DNA from: Phellopilus nigrolimitatus
Taxonomy: Eukaryota; Basidiomycota; Agaricomycetes; Hymenochaetales; Hymenochaetaceae
DNA: 64,000 nt
Reading direction: 5' to 3'
Assembly: GCA_021029095.1 (NCBI GenBank)
Contig: JAJOHG010000003.1
Span: forward strand, 1-64,000
Position 1 is the first letter of the stretch, and each line of letters opens with the position of its first letter. Positions 11,501 to 23,764 of the stretch are shown in pieces. Under the pieces are notes generated by a model, which had not been told where the DNA came from, did not search any database, and worked only from the letters and a program-made list of their open reading frames with translations. The position numbers and the translations under genes were made by a program.

Positions 11501-12396
11501 GTCATCAAGCGGAACGAGTACGTCACGATCAATTTCATTCTTGTGGAAGAAAGAGGAAAGCAGTTACTTGTACTGAGCCTTGCGGACATGTAATCTTGAA
11601 GAATCACCGTTCCAGAGGCTGAAGCGTCCATTCTGCTTCTCAAGTTCTCGGCCCTGAAACAATCAGCAACTCCTTCAGTCCCGCTATCTCGTGATCTTAT
11701 CCTGTCGAACTTATAACAAAGAAGCTTGCCTTGATGAATGTGGACGAAAAGTTTAAAACGAGTTCGTTCGTTCCAGTCTTGAGGGTATCCTTCGCCGGGA
11801 CGCGATAAGTAATGAACTGGTTGTTCGTGCTATTCGCAATTCAATAAGAGTCTGGTGACCGTCGAAATGTTCTCCTGAATACGACGTACTTCTCTAATTG
11901 CTTTCCGTTCTGGATGAGAATGATGAGAATGTACTATTTAGCGCGTGGATGCGTTCCGAACGAGCAAGATGCTCACGAGTTTCACAGTGCAGTGTGTATC
12001 AAGGCCGTCGAAAACCAAGTCAACATTCGATGCGGATAATGTCTCGTCATCCACATTGAAGGTAGACTTGAAATTCCAGTCAGATTCGCCGATCCCTGTG
12101 ATGGCCCAGGACACTTAAACATGTGCATACTAAGATGGCCGGTCTTTGATCGCTCACATTGAACATCCCATTCATTCATGCCAATAAACTATCGCAACCG
12201 TAGTATGAGGAGTATGTAGATCGATACGATGTCTAAGACTGACCGGATCCGGGATTAAAGCTTTGTCACGAAGTTCGACGTGGACAGACGTCGGGAAGTG
12301 TTTGCACTCGAGCCATTCGTTTTGCTTTGTGCCGCGTCCTCCACCGACTTGGGTGAAAGACCATTGCTTGGAGAGTGTGGCGATGGACGAGGACAT
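8592..12396 (-). CDS. beta-mannosidase, glycoside hydrolase family 2
   Basis: Twenty-one exons fit without a frame break: complement(join(8592..8850,8907..9340,9400..9517,9581..9673,9727..9801,9853..9931,9985..10197,10257..10271,10324..10417,10480..10526,10587..10705,10771..10807,10860..10992,11061..11395,11482..11498,11568..11653,11730..11829,11890..11909,11977..12095,12158..12188,12244..12396)). The 858-residue product has the GH2 order: sugar-binding N-domain (NEWDVQW, YGWDWG), immunoglobulin-like middle, and a barrel with acid/base glutamate 435 in AGNNE and nucleophile 530 in SEFGM. It removes terminal beta-mannose from mannan-derived oligosaccharides. No signal peptide is visible, which fits the cytosolic beta-mannosidase B type. 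The intron after 11730 has a GC donor. Three exons are only 15-20 bases long. It shares a promoter region with the sugar porter at 13157. Confidence 0.93.
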
Positions 12397-13156
12397 GTTG
12401 GTGCGAAAGCGAGATAAACTCGCGGACACGGTATTTATTCTTCTAAATCATGGACTCCCGAGTTCGGCCTCGAAGTAAAGGCTTGAGCCTGAGATAGCAC
12501 TTGTTCTCATCGGACTGTCAGTAGCAGGCTGCCCCCGGCCACATTCCGAGCAGCAGAGTGCGTAGCATTCGTATTCCGGAGTCTGAAGCAAGCTCACGCA
12601 AGTTGCGTCGCTTATGCTCACGGTCGTGCGAACGACGGGCACTCACTGCTCGGGTGTCCGGGGTCTGCCTCCGAGGTCCAAACGAAGATCTTCCGTCCGA
12701 GCGCCGAGATCCATCAGGCACGCAAAAATGTGGCTTGATTTAAGCTTGTTCGCCTTGTATTAGGCTAACAGCCACATCTCTCGTCCAGCACGTCACTGTA
12801 CAGCTTTTCGCATCCGAGAGAGTAGTCTCGGCTTCTGGGCTTTGCTTTTCGAGTGGATTGCAATGGTACATACTAAACTTGATCGCCGTCTTTGACGGCA
12901 GGTTATCAATCCGGCGCGTGATCTGCGTATCAAGCTCAATGCGCAGACGAATGGTGTGCCCTTCCCCTTTCTCTTCTTTTGTCAGAAAATACAAGTCTCA
13001 TTTGACCAACGGCGGTATGGTGGCCTTCATCGACCCAGAAGTTATTGACGCATTCGCCGCATATACTCCACTGAATTGCTCAGTTCAACAAACTCTCAAA
13101 GTATAAATGCAAGCGCCTTGATAACGGCAAGCCTTCCTTACCCATCTCCCTCAGCT
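12397..13156. promoter_or_regulatory. divergent promoter, beta-mannosidase and sugar porter
   Basis: This 760-base spacer lies between two genes read away from each other and must contain both promoters. Short open frames inside it lack splice partners and family resemblance. I see no clear TATA box. No regulator site is claimed. Confidence 0.5.
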
Positions 13157-15421
13157 ATGTCCCGCTCTAAATCTTTGCACTCAAAATCAAACAGTCTCGA
13201 CGAGAAAGACCACCTCGAAGTTTGTTACGCCCCGTTTACTTCTCATGGCTTCTTAATCCGGTTTATTTTCTTCTCCAGGAGTTACACAAGGCAGACAGCT
13301 GCAAAGTTGTCGTAGTCGAGTCCGGTGCGCTGATTTGAAATTGCAGAGCTGTTTACCGACTCAAGCATGCACTATCTATAGTCACTCTGACTGCCGCGAA
13401 GGAGCATGGGCTTAACCTTTGGTCCAAGGACTCGTTCATCCTTTATCTGTGCTGTTTCGTCAGTCCTTTCTTTTTCCTTTGATATCTGAAGGGAACTGTT
13501 TTTCACACCGTAAATGCAGACTAGCTTGTTAGTCGTCTTATAACCCTTCACCTCTTCCTTTCTTTCCCTACATGATGGTCTTAGCCTTTGCTCTTGCGCA
13601 AATGGATATGACGGTTCTTTGATGACGACAATAAATATTGTGAGGATCTGCCTGCATTCATATTTAAGGCGCGTGACACTAAAGCGATTTCTTCAGATGC
13701 CATTCTATCAAAATCGCTTCAATGCCGGGATTGTGGGCTCCACTACCGGTATAATTTTCTCTGTCTGTAAGTGATTGAAACTTGTGTTTTTGCATGTGTA
13801 CCAAGGCGAACGAGGATACTAGATACTATTGGCGGTCTTGCAAGTCCATGGATTGCTGGACCTATAACGGATAGATTTGGACGGCGTGGGGGCATGTTCA
13901 TCGGCTCCATAGTCATATGCATAGGTAAGCCATTTTTAACATTACTGGATCCGTATTTACTTCTCTGCTAGGCTCCGCTGTAATTGCGTCAGCCAACGAC
14001 AAAGGCCAATTGATTGCCGGTCGATTTATCCTAGGCTTTGGTGTTAGCATCCTGACATGCGCTGCTCCTGCGTACATTGTAGAGATCTCCCCTCCTCAAT
14101 GGCGTGGTCGTATGACCGGATTGTACAATTGCGGGTAAGTCATATGCATTATAGATCCAAGAAATCCAATACAAATCGAATAGCTACTTGTCTTCATCAA
14201 AAGCTGGTTTGGAGGCTCTATCCCAGCTGCGGCTATCACTCTTGGCACCCAGAAGATTAATTCTGATCTTTCCTGGCGCCTTCCCCTGATCTTCCAGTGT
14301 GCTCCAGCCTTTTTCGTGATATTTATCGTCTGGTTTCTTCCCGAGTCCCCGCGGTGGCTTCTCGCTAACAGCCGTGATGAAGAGGCCCGTGCATTCCTCA
14401 ACCGCTTCCACGGCGGTGGCGACCCGCGTCATCCTGTCGTCGAGCTTGAATGGCATGAATTCAAGGAATCCATCACCACAGACGGTGCAGACAAGCGTTG
14501 GTACGACTACTCCGAACTTTTCAGGTCCAAAAGCGCTCGTTGGCGCTTCTTGATGGTTGTTTTCATGGTGAGTATGCGTTCTTGTTGTCGTTTTGATACA
14601 ACTAAGTTCAATAAAAAATAAAACCGCAGGCAATATTTGGGCAGTTTTCTGGGAACGGACTGGGTTACTTCAACACTCAAATTTATTCAGCGGTTGGATA
14701 CTCTAATTATGCACAATTCGTGCTCAATCTCTGCTCGTCAATCGTTTCTTGTATTGGTGCGCTCTGCGGTGTCGTCCTCTCGGACCGCGTGCCTCGGCGC
14801 AAGGTACTCGTCTCAGGTACACTCGCGTCCGCCTTCTTTCTCGCCATTAACGGCGGACTTTCTGCAAAATGGGCTCATCTGCCTGAGGATGCAAAAGACC
14901 TCAAAGTCGGGCAAGGCGCCGTCGCCGCTTATTTTTTCTTCAATATTGTATATTCTTTTGCCTACACTCCGCTCCAGGCGATCTATCCAGTTGAGTGCTT
15001 GTCGACAAATGGGAGAGCTAAGGGTGAGAGTTTAAATATACACACTTTTGGCTGAAATGCTGACCTTTGTCATTTTGAGGCATGGCCATGTATGGCGTTG
15101 TTGTGAATCTTTTCGGGTTCATCAACATGTTTGCGGGTCCTATTGCATTGAATAACATCCAGTACAACTATGTTTTTGTAAGTATAATATCATATATATT
15201 AAAAATACGAGTATCGTCTCATCTCATTTTATTTCAAGATCTTCGTCGGCTGGGACTGCATCGAGGGTGCTCTTTGGTACTTCTTCGCCGTAGAGACAGT
15301 CGGCAGAACTCTAGAGGAGCTTGAGGAAGTATTTACGTCGTCTTACCCCCCTCGCGCCAAGACGAAGAAGGTAGTTACGATTAAGGAGAATGGCCAGATT
15401 GAGCTCACGCACGACGCTTAA
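13157..15421 (+). CDS. MFS sugar porter, lactose-permease-like
   Basis: Twelve exons, join(13157..13219,13279..13324,13382..13458,13520..13527,13585..13639,13697..13766,13823..13924,13972..14134,14204..14567,14630..15023,15080..15177,15239..15421), give 540 residues, the normal length for this family. Sugar porter hallmarks are present: CANGYDGSLM in the first helix, DRFGRR after helix 2, GRFILGFG, the PESPRW motif and WRGR. The N-terminus (VVVVES, then LWSK and LYLCC) matches LAC12-type porters. It should import a sugar with protons across the plasma membrane; the substrate cannot be read from sequence. One exon is only 8 bases long and is required to keep CCFTSFLCSCANG in frame. Its pairing with the beta-mannosidase gene suggests mannose or manno-oligosaccharides. 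Confidence 0.92.
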
Positions 15422-15852
15422 ATCACTCGTAGCCTTCTGCAGATTTTCCCTGACTCAACATAAATCATTCCGTACCCGAAAGCCCTCCACTGATTAGCAC
15501 CTTTTTCTTCATGTAATTTAGTGTGGATTGTCTATATTTCTGGAAACGATATACTACTAACCTATTTTTACGTTTGTCCGATTCAATTTTAAGAAAATAC
15601 GAAGAGAAAGGTTTCTGTTGTGTACTTGTTTCTCGAAAGGACCTTTTGTCTTGTCCTTGTTAACCCTTGAGCAATGCGAAAAAGGAGCGAGTAAGTTCCC
15701 TGACCACATGAGTTCCGCTTTGGGATAACGTGGACTCACGCAATTATGTAATGACAGCTACATTTGAGTTTCAGCCCAAAATTTCGTGCCGTCTGTCTCG
15801 CTTTCCGACGAATTGTATATCGCATGCATCCTCACATATCTATGCCTCACAG

Positions 15853-18372
15853 ATGGACGAAGAAGAGGCGAGCGACATCGACGCGAACTATGTGAAACAC
15901 TTCCAGAATCACCTTGCGCACTTCTCTGAGCACTTGAACGGAGTCGACGCCGGACACGGCCCCTCCCAACCATCTTACTTCTCTCCGACCGGATTTTGGA
16001 CATCTGAAGACAAGGATCTGTTCTTCCACGCACTGTCTGTGCACTCTCGGCTTCGACCAGATCTCATCGCTGCAGAAATACCTGGAAAGACTGTTGTGGA
16101 CGTCTGTGTATATATCGATTTGCTCGCGGAAGCCTCCTCGAAGGACGCTCGGAAATTGTCACGATCGGCCTTTGAGCCAGCTATAGAGGTGTCGGACGGA
16201 TGGGTAGCATTTGAAGAAAAGCAGGCCGAGGCAATGGCCGCTCACGAAGTGGCGTGGGTGGCGAAGTACAGGGAGGAAAGGCGCGCAGACGCGCTGGAAG
16301 ACGAACGTCTCGCACTGCGCGACCAAAACAGAGAGCAGAAAACCGGGAGACGCGACAGAGAGGAAGAGAAGTACCGACGGCAGATGCTGAAAGAGTTTCA
16401 GGAGAAGCAGGAAGCACAGTGGCGGAAGGAGGACTACATGGAGGAGCTGTGTGCCGCGCACCTTCGAGTGATAGACGGCATTTTTCGTGATTCCGAGGAG
16501 TCTATCAAGTCCTCTACTCCTAGGGCCTCCCCATCAGATGTCGCTCCAGTCGCTCTCGAAGTCGGGTATGCTGGTGTGAATTCCATGATCGATCCCGTTC
16601 TTCTGGCGATGTCTAGTCCCCAGGCTGTTCAGAGCATCCCCGCGCCTCCACAAGCTCCCGTCATGCCTTCGCAGCCGCTTTCAAATACTTTACAGTCTTC
16701 TTCTGCACCCTCGCAAGACATCGCTCCGGAGCAGGCGCCGCGGTCTCCTTTTGATCAACATATCTCTGAAGTCATTCCACGTAGTGTTTCTCCTGATGGT
16801 ATTGATGATCTATCCAATCTTTCTCCACGTTCTCGTCGTCGTCTCCAAAAGCGCTTATACATGCGGCGCAAGCGTGCAGAGCGTTCGGGTGCTGAGGCTT
16901 CGGCATCTGCTTCAAGGCTCAAACCTGGGCGCAAGACAAATAAAAAGATAGAGCGTGCGCTCGCGCGGAAGAAAGCGTTAGAAGATGAGGCCGAGCAACG
17001 AGGGTGCAGTCTGGACGGCGATGTAGACGTGGATTTGAATTTGGGACAGGCGGCGTTTACAATTCAAGAAGAGGACGAGAAAGAGGAATATATTGATTTA
17101 CACGCCGGAAAGGAGGAGTATGAGATCTCTTTCTCGGCCGGTCCTACTGCTGGCACTTTCAATTGCTCCGTCGACGCTGGCGAGCGCGAAGATTTACCTG
17201 CCGTCTCTCATCCTCATATAGGGGGCCTTACTCTCCCTTATAAAATAAAAGAAGAACTTTCCAGTCTCGGCTCTGACGCAGCAATATTTGAGACCGAAGG
17301 TCTCGGTCTTTTTCATTTGACTGCGCTAGGGAAGCTTATGAGGTACGTCTTGTAAGGATTTCATCGCGTCGCTTCTATTTAACGCGATTAGTCTTCACGC
17401 GTCCCTGCTGGATGTCCCCGACGGTGTCGGCACATACATTTCAGCATCGACCATCAAACTCTTACACGAACATGTGGTGTGTTTCATTACAGAACTCATG
17501 CACCGGACGATTGCAATCCATGATCAGGAACGAGCGTCGAAAGAGCACACCAAGGTTTGGAGGCTACGCGAGAATCAGGTCAGTCATATTATTTTATACC
17601 TTATCGTCAGAATTAGTTGACATGACTCTTCTGAATATAGATTAAGGTTGGCACAGTTCATCAGGCTCTGGAGATGCTAGATTCATCTAAAGACAAGAAA
17701 GATCATTTCGAGACTCTGCCTTCAAGACTGGTGTCACTTTGCGAGACGGTTAGTCAATCATTGAAAAGGGGTAGCAAGGAGAAAGTAAATGCTACCGAAA
17801 CTGCTTGTGGAGAAGAGTTAGACCAGCAGGACAGTGTTGACGGTGATATGCTTAGTGGGGCTCAATCTAGCGATGACAACGAAGCTGACGAGGATGAAGA
17901 GGAAATCGATGACACGAGCGCGGCATGGCTGTCCTATGCCTGCAATCCTCAGCCTAAGCTTCCAGTTCACCGTGAGGTCAATGCACCTTTTGTTTGGCAT
18001 CCTTCTCTGGATTACTCGGAACCGAACCCATACAGACCATCGTCGCTCGTTGCTACTGAAGACACAGACGTTCCAATATCAGATATGACGGACGACAGTG
18101 CGCTCTTGAACGAGCTTCTAGAGGAGGAGGATTTAAACATGACGGACTTGGAAGCAGCGAAGCACACTGAAGCAGGTTTGTGGGCGAATGTCAGAAATTC
18201 GCGTGACGTGGCCGAGGGGGTAGAGAATGGTGATTTTGTTCGAACGGAAACAAGCGTGGAGCCTCAGACACGCTTCCAGCATTCGAAGACGGCCGATCAC
18301 GAGTCGCGGTACGGAGAGCCCAGGTTGAAAGGGAGAGTCAAAAGTAGCATATTTGTGGAGGATAGCGATTAG
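15853..18372 (+). CDS. Rrn5-like SANT-domain protein (tentative)
   Basis: Three exons, join(15853..17342,17392..17578,17641..18372), encode 802 residues. Near the N-terminus (about residues 45-90) lies a SANT/Myb-like segment starting WTSEDKDLFFHAL with RPDLIAAEIPGKT and DVCVYID, resembling fungal Rrn5. A charged coiled coil follows, then a Ser/Pro-rich linker, a basic stretch (RSRRRLQKRLYMRRKR) and a possible second folded region spanning the last two introns. The C-terminus is acidic. Rrn5 is part of the upstream activating factor of RNA polymerase I. The match is from memory of a poorly conserved family, so a general SANT-domain nuclear protein is the fallback. The start chosen is the ATG giving MDEEEASD; an earlier in-frame ATG at 15751 exists. 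Confidence 0.45.
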
Positions 18373-18539
18373 TTTTATTTTTCCCGTATCGGATACTAGT
18401 TGAGTCAACCATTTGTTACATTACACTATACAATGTAATACTTCCATCTGTAAATAATTTGAGTGTGCTATCTCCTTCAGCGCTGCCTCTTCGACCCTCC
18501 TGATGCTTTACTCCGTGTCGGCTTGTCCCACGTAACCGC

Positions 18540-21389
18540 CTACTGGACAGGCGTATCGTTCGGAGACTGTTTTAAACTACGTGTGCGCATGCAGTGTGTC
18601 CTAACCCGAGCCGGAATCTCGCTAGGAGGGAGCACAGCTCGACTTACGTTCGGAACAGCCACAACATGAGTTTCGCTTCGCTTGCGGAGTCTAGTTGTGG
18701 CTCGAGTATTTCGAAATGTAGCACCCTTTGAAGGACCACTCGGTCTAATTTGCTCTGCTCGACGCCCAGGCTGCTTGTCAATTGCAGCACTCGCCTTCAT
18801 CCGCTTGCTATTTGGCCCGTCTCTTCCCGAGATGTGCAAGTCCGCCGCCTTTCGTTTGCGTCTCGATTGTACGTGATTCGTTTCAGCGACTTGGGCTGAA
18901 GGTACCCGAGTGGATATAGTCGTCGCATCATCAAGGGCCTCTGTAACGATGTTTCTGGGGATTTCGTGCACTACCCTATCAGCAGTGGGCAGGTTCTCAT
19001 CTGACAGAGCCAACGCCCAGAGCTTTCCGAGGGAATCGATATCTTCCCACTGTTCTTCAGATTCAAAGTCAAGTAGGTCAAAAGCGCCGTCGAGCCATTT
19101 CTGCAGAGATGCGGTTTTAAACACAACAAATCTAGAATAGTACCTGCTGTTCTTGTTCGCAGCCTTCCCTACTCCACCCATCACGGTACCATCATCCGGT
19201 AGTTTGTCGCGCTGATTAAAAAAATTGTTCATGAAATCGCTCAACAGCATGGACGTGTTATGAGGTAAGTAACGAAGGCCGCCGTAAAAAACAACATATA
19301 TAATCGATTCCAGGTCGTCCTGAATCGAATGCCGGAAGTCGAAGCTTCTACCAAGAGCTTTGACAGACATGAATGCCCACGTTCCCTAAGAAAGAAGAGG
19401 TATATGAGTTTGTTACCACCATTGTCCACGATGTCAGAAGATAATACTTACTGATCTCCAATGATCACGCGCTTTACCATCATTCGACGTCTTGCAAGAT
19501 AGTTCCCAATCTATAAGAATGCCCCGCCTCCTTCCGTCCGCGCATCTGACAAGGATGATGTTATTCATGCTAATGTCGCGATGTAAGGTGTCAGCGAGGC
19601 GTTTCGCATCTAGAATAGCTATACCAGACAGTAAATAAAAATCCAGTGAGAATGAGACGAAGCTGAGCACTTACCAAAATATGCGTCTTGAGTACAGAGA
19701 AGAAGTTCGTGAGTGCCGTTGAACTCTTCCAGTCCGTAGCCCACTTCTTTGAGCGCCAGGCGATAGTGAACGTGCGGCGTGACTTTCATTTCCCGATCTT
19801 CAGGAATACATGCCCAAGTCGCGTGTAGATACTCCTGGGTTCTAGTACATTGAGCTTTGCTACCACGTTAGCAAGGTAAATGGCCTGCAGATTTACACAC
19901 TTACCATCTGTCGCACGCGAAACATCGCCTTCCCATCCGTCCCACTCGCCCTTAGCCTCATCTTCATTCGGAGTTCCTGGAGTATCGTTTTTGTCATCCG
20001 CATTGTCTGGGTCCTCCTCGACTATATCCTGCATTTCGACATCATTATCCGCAGTCACCTCATCCCCCACATCACTGTCTGGTACATCTCCATGGAAAAG
20101 GACCTCTGGAATATTCCTGACCTTTTTGCCCTTCAGATACCGAATAATAGAGCCTTCCCTGTTCATTCCAAAGACAGCCGTGCGCCAGACATCTTTAAGA
20201 AAAGCGATCTTCCCTGTTTTGGCGTCCACCGCCCAATACCCACGAGTTCCGCGGCTCGCCATTGATTCAGGCAAGATGATAGGTCGAGAAATAAGGAAAT
20301 CGCGGTGTGTATGTTCATCAGCATAAACCTTCACTCGTAGCACCCGCTCCGCCTGGTAGTGTCGCGAAACGGCTTCCTCTAATTTGTCACCGTCAAGTTC
20401 CAATTCCTTCTTGACATGTGCAGTGACAACACTCTTGAATAGCATTTCTTGAGCTTCTGATGTAGGGAAGATCGTCGTGTCGAAGCCTCGCTGCACGTCC
20501 GTGGCACGACCGAAACGCCAAAGAAACTGGCACAGCAATTTCGGCTGTGTGTGACAGTCGAATGATCGCGAAACTATTACGCCTGCGCGATCCCAACGAA
20601 GGAAACGAATGCGAGACCCTGACACCGAAATGGAGAAGCAGAACGACCTATGTTGTCTTTTACATATGTCAATTGCGTAAGCAACATTTTGCCCAAGAGC
20701 CCTTTTAGCTTTTTTCAGAGTGTTTTCGTCTCCGATATGATCCAATATGAACGGGTGTTCTTTGGGATCCGCACCTTCAGGTGGGTCCAGGAAAAAATCG
20801 TGGTTTGCCTTGACTTCTACAAAAAGCAGCATGTAACCGAAATGTGCAGGAATTTTCGTATCGTCTCTTTCTACTAGTCCGAGTGAAGAGCTCTCGTATG
20901 CACATATTTTGGGTGATCCAAACTTGCTCGGGTGCTCAGGGAGATTTGAGGTGTTCACGAATCTGACGCCGGGACATCGAGAAGCTTTTTTGCTGGCGTA
21001 ATTGAATGCTTTGACCTGGTAGGAAGTACGCGCGATGAGCTTCTAACCAAGTTATGGATGCCACTGTAGCTCACCAAAGGTTCGTGCACTTCTTTCCCGT
21101 CCGTCGGTGCCGACGGCACATCCTTAAAGGCCTTGACGGGAGAAGGCATTCCCCGAGGTTGATCAGGGAGAAACGCGTCTAAGAATTGGGAGACAGGCAT
21201 GGGCCCGACACACCAATCCCTGAGTTCGTCTCCAAGTCGCATATAACGACTTTGTGCATCTTGGGGTTGAAGGTTGTTCTTTGAGCTCTCGTTCTTGGTC
21301 ACCGGCGAGTCCTGAAATGGTGGAGGCGGCAATTTAGGGAGTTTGGTTTCGACAGCAATGTTTGATGAGTTCGCTTCAGAGGAGGACAT
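18540..21389 (-). CDS. fungal-type protein kinase FunK1, copy B
   Basis: Five exons with the same structure as copy A, complement(join(18540..19385,19452..19618,19675..19854,19905..21015,21075..21389)), encode 872 residues. The catalytic HRDIS (aspartate near 550), LIDWELS, the acidic insert and the basic tail are all kept, so it should be an active kinase of unknown substrate. The tail is shorter than in copy A because the stop comes earlier. It lies tail-to-tail with the Rrn5-like gene; 167 bases separate their stop codons. It is the probable parent-side copy of the duplication, since its neighbours are intact. Confidence 0.9.
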
Positions 21390-21603
21390 GGTGCGATGAT
21401 AACGAGGGTCATGGTTGGGTCAAGGCTGTCAACTCTTATACCGCGCTCAGCGTGCAAGCCACAATACGTGACGTGACGTTTATGATATAGCGTGTTATGT
21501 GATTACGTTATAAATGTGCATGCAATCAGCGAAAGCGGTGCCCTGCTGAACACAATTCTGTAAGACATCCTTGACACTTCACTGAATTCATTGTGTCGTT
21601 GCA

Positions 21604-22444
21604 ATGACTATCGTTCTCAACTCTGACATCAGTGATATACAAGATGAGCTGCCTTTACCGCCAAATGCTGACCCCGTCATCGACCAACTACGTACACTCG
21701 TGGGCTCCGCAAACCTCAACTCAGACCCGGCGATAATACAGGTGCGCGCGGCCGCGCTCTTCGCGCGCCTGAAAGCCCTGAACCGTGTTGCCAATGCTGC
21801 GACACGCACGCGCAAGCAAGCAACGGCAGATGCGCGTACGGAGATGGATCATACGCATCTCGGTCTGCAGAACCTTCAGTACGAAAAGAGGCATTTGGAG
21901 CGGGAGATCGAGAAGTGCAGGCAGTTTGCGTGAGTACGCAGTGTTATTTGCACATTAATATGTTTTACTGAAACGATTATCGGTACTCCTGCTCATGAAG
22001 CTCGATATATCAAGACGTCTCACTTCATTCTGTTGAAGAGTTCTTTGAGCTTGCGCCTGAGGAATCCCGCACGGACGAAGTCAGAGAAAACGAGCACCAG
22101 CTAATGTTGAAACGTCTCAGTTTCGAGCTTGCAGAAAGGCAAAGGTATGATCGAGCTCCCAAAAACTCTACGCAGAGTCGAAATATTTATAGACACTTGT
22201 GTGGTACAGATTAGATCAAAAACGAAAAGAGCTTATGCACAAGAAGGACGACCTCCTGAAGCAGAGCAAGGCTAAGGTGACAACCATGGATAATGTCAAG
22301 TCTCAAATAGACACTTTGATGAAGGTATACGCTTGTCAAAAATTTCAGGCGAAAATAGCAATTCACGTTATCTTGCAGACTGCGTCCGACATTCAAAAGA
22401 AAGTGGACGATATGGTCCAAACATTACCCGCTCTCACAACATGA
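21604..22444 (+). CDS. THO complex subunit 5 (THOC5/FMIP family)
   Basis: Four exons, join(21604..21929,22001..22144,22210..22324,22379..22444), give 216 residues. The core of the family is clear: LQNLQYEKRHLEREIEKC, then FASIYQDVSLHSVEEFFEL and a long coiled coil (about residues 120-215). THOC5 belongs to the THO complex, which couples transcription elongation to mRNA packaging and export in the nucleus. Fungal homologues of this short form lack the long C-terminal region of the animal protein. The gene is convergent with the Ubc8 gene, whose stop lies 410 bases away. Confidence 0.88.
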
Positions 22445-22853
22445 TACCCATCCACTCGTGTTTTTTTCGAGGCTGTTCGGAACCTACTGCATTTGCATAT
22501 ATTGTCTCCGTCTGCATCCTTCGACCACCAAGCAGCAGTTGGTGATCAGACTATCATGTATCCACAAAGCACTGAAGGATAAGAGTACGTCGTGATTGAT
22601 GTTGGAAGGTGCCGGGTATGAACAATAAAAGCAGGCATAACGTGATAAATTCATTAAACAGCATGGTTGAGAAGCATATTAATACAAACCAACAAATACG
22701 CAGTGCAAACGAAGTGAGAGACAGTGATAAAATCAACAACGATAGAACAATTCTAATGCACAGAAAGCCAGTGGAAGGGAGGATATAATGGGTGGTATAG
22801 TGTACACAATGAAGGTGTCCGAAGAAATCGAGCAAATCATCGATCGAGATATC
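22445..22853. terminator. convergent 3' ends of THOC5 and Ubc8 genes
   Basis: No gene is seen in this 409-base space between two converging stop codons. It must hold both 3' untranslated regions and polyadenylation sites; AATAAA-like AT-rich sequence is present on both strands. Confidence 0.4.
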
Positions 22854-23764
22854 TTAATCATCGCCGAGTTCGCTGAAGCTACCGATGTCGCTCATCTCTT
22901 CATCCGCGTCTTCCTCTTCGGCGCTCTTTCCATCAGCCGCATCTGCGGCTTCCTTCGTCGCATAGCGTTGTACATAGTCTGAAAGCGAAAAGTAAATAAA
23001 ACAACGTTCTTTTGATAAATCGTCGAGTAAATCCAAAATACCTTTGACCTTCGCATCGTAATCTTTAGGGTGGCGCATGAGGAGGGCAGCTGCCTCTCCA
23101 TTCAGGGGGTCATTAGGGTTCGGGTATCTCAGGAGCTGTGGGAGGAAGACTTCAAATATATTTATCATATCTAAGTCAAGCATGTAAGCACTCAGTCATG
23201 ACCAAGGCACGCGTCAGGACAGCATGGCACTAAGACGTACCAAACATCGGAGACCACGTCTGATTGATAACATCAAGACACACGGAGCCACTTCTGCGAC
23301 AAGTATCAGTCTGTTGTGTATGAGATATATACAAGAGAACAGAGAGACTCACAGCTCGTCAATGTTCGGATGGAATATCTTGTTCATGAAACCGATGGAC
23401 GGGGACTTGTAAGGATATTGGTCAGGGAGCTCGACATGGATCTTCCAGACGCCTCCAGCGAACGGTGCTATTGCAACATTCTCAATATGCGCTCGTACAT
23501 AAAAGGCGTGTGAGGGTATACGCACTCTCCTGCGGTCCGTGGAAGCGCACGTAGAACTCCTGCACGTTGTCGTTTACGAGTGTAACTTCGTAGTCAGACA
23601 TAAGCCTATGGAACGTCAAAGTCAGTTTCGCTAGCTCGACCGCCACATATATTCTGGGAAGACACAACTCACATCTTCATGACATCGGTCTCGATGCGAC
23701 GCTTCCCGGGCGTGCTGTAGAGACGCCGAAGTACGCGATCAGCCACCAATTTCCAAGCCATCAT
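22854..23764 (-). CDS. ubc8: ubiquitin-conjugating enzyme E2, Ubc8/UBE2H type
   Basis: Six exons, complement(join(22854..22978,23042..23170,23241..23293,23353..23467,23526..23605,23673..23764)), give 197 residues. The E2 fold is plain: [37 protein letters not shown], the active-site cysteine 101 in [12 protein letters not shown], and [13 protein letters not shown]. The C-terminal tail is acidic ([11 protein letters not shown]), as in Ubc8/UBE2H. This E2 works with the GID/CTLH ligase in degrading gluconeogenic enzymes. The first 30 residues ([11 protein letters not shown]) are longer than usual, so the true start may lie in an undetected short exon. Confidence 0.92.

Larger units (their letters stand above)
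8380..21515. repeat. right, complete copy of the tandem duplication
   Basis: This is the intact unit: beta-mannosidase, sugar porter, Rrn5-like gene and FunK1-B. Its two ends match the left copy at 3438-4058 and 4059-7350. The shared sequence stops about 130 bases upstream of the FunK1 start codons on one side and about 210 bases downstream of the beta-mannosidase stop on the other. These points mark the approximate limits of the original duplicated unit. Confidence 0.75.

Noticed and set aside
11700..11735. GT donor 14 bases further into the beta-mannosidase intron (after FIKASFF)
   Set aside because: It would insert residues not expected in the family and shift the phase. The GC donor gives the conserved join.
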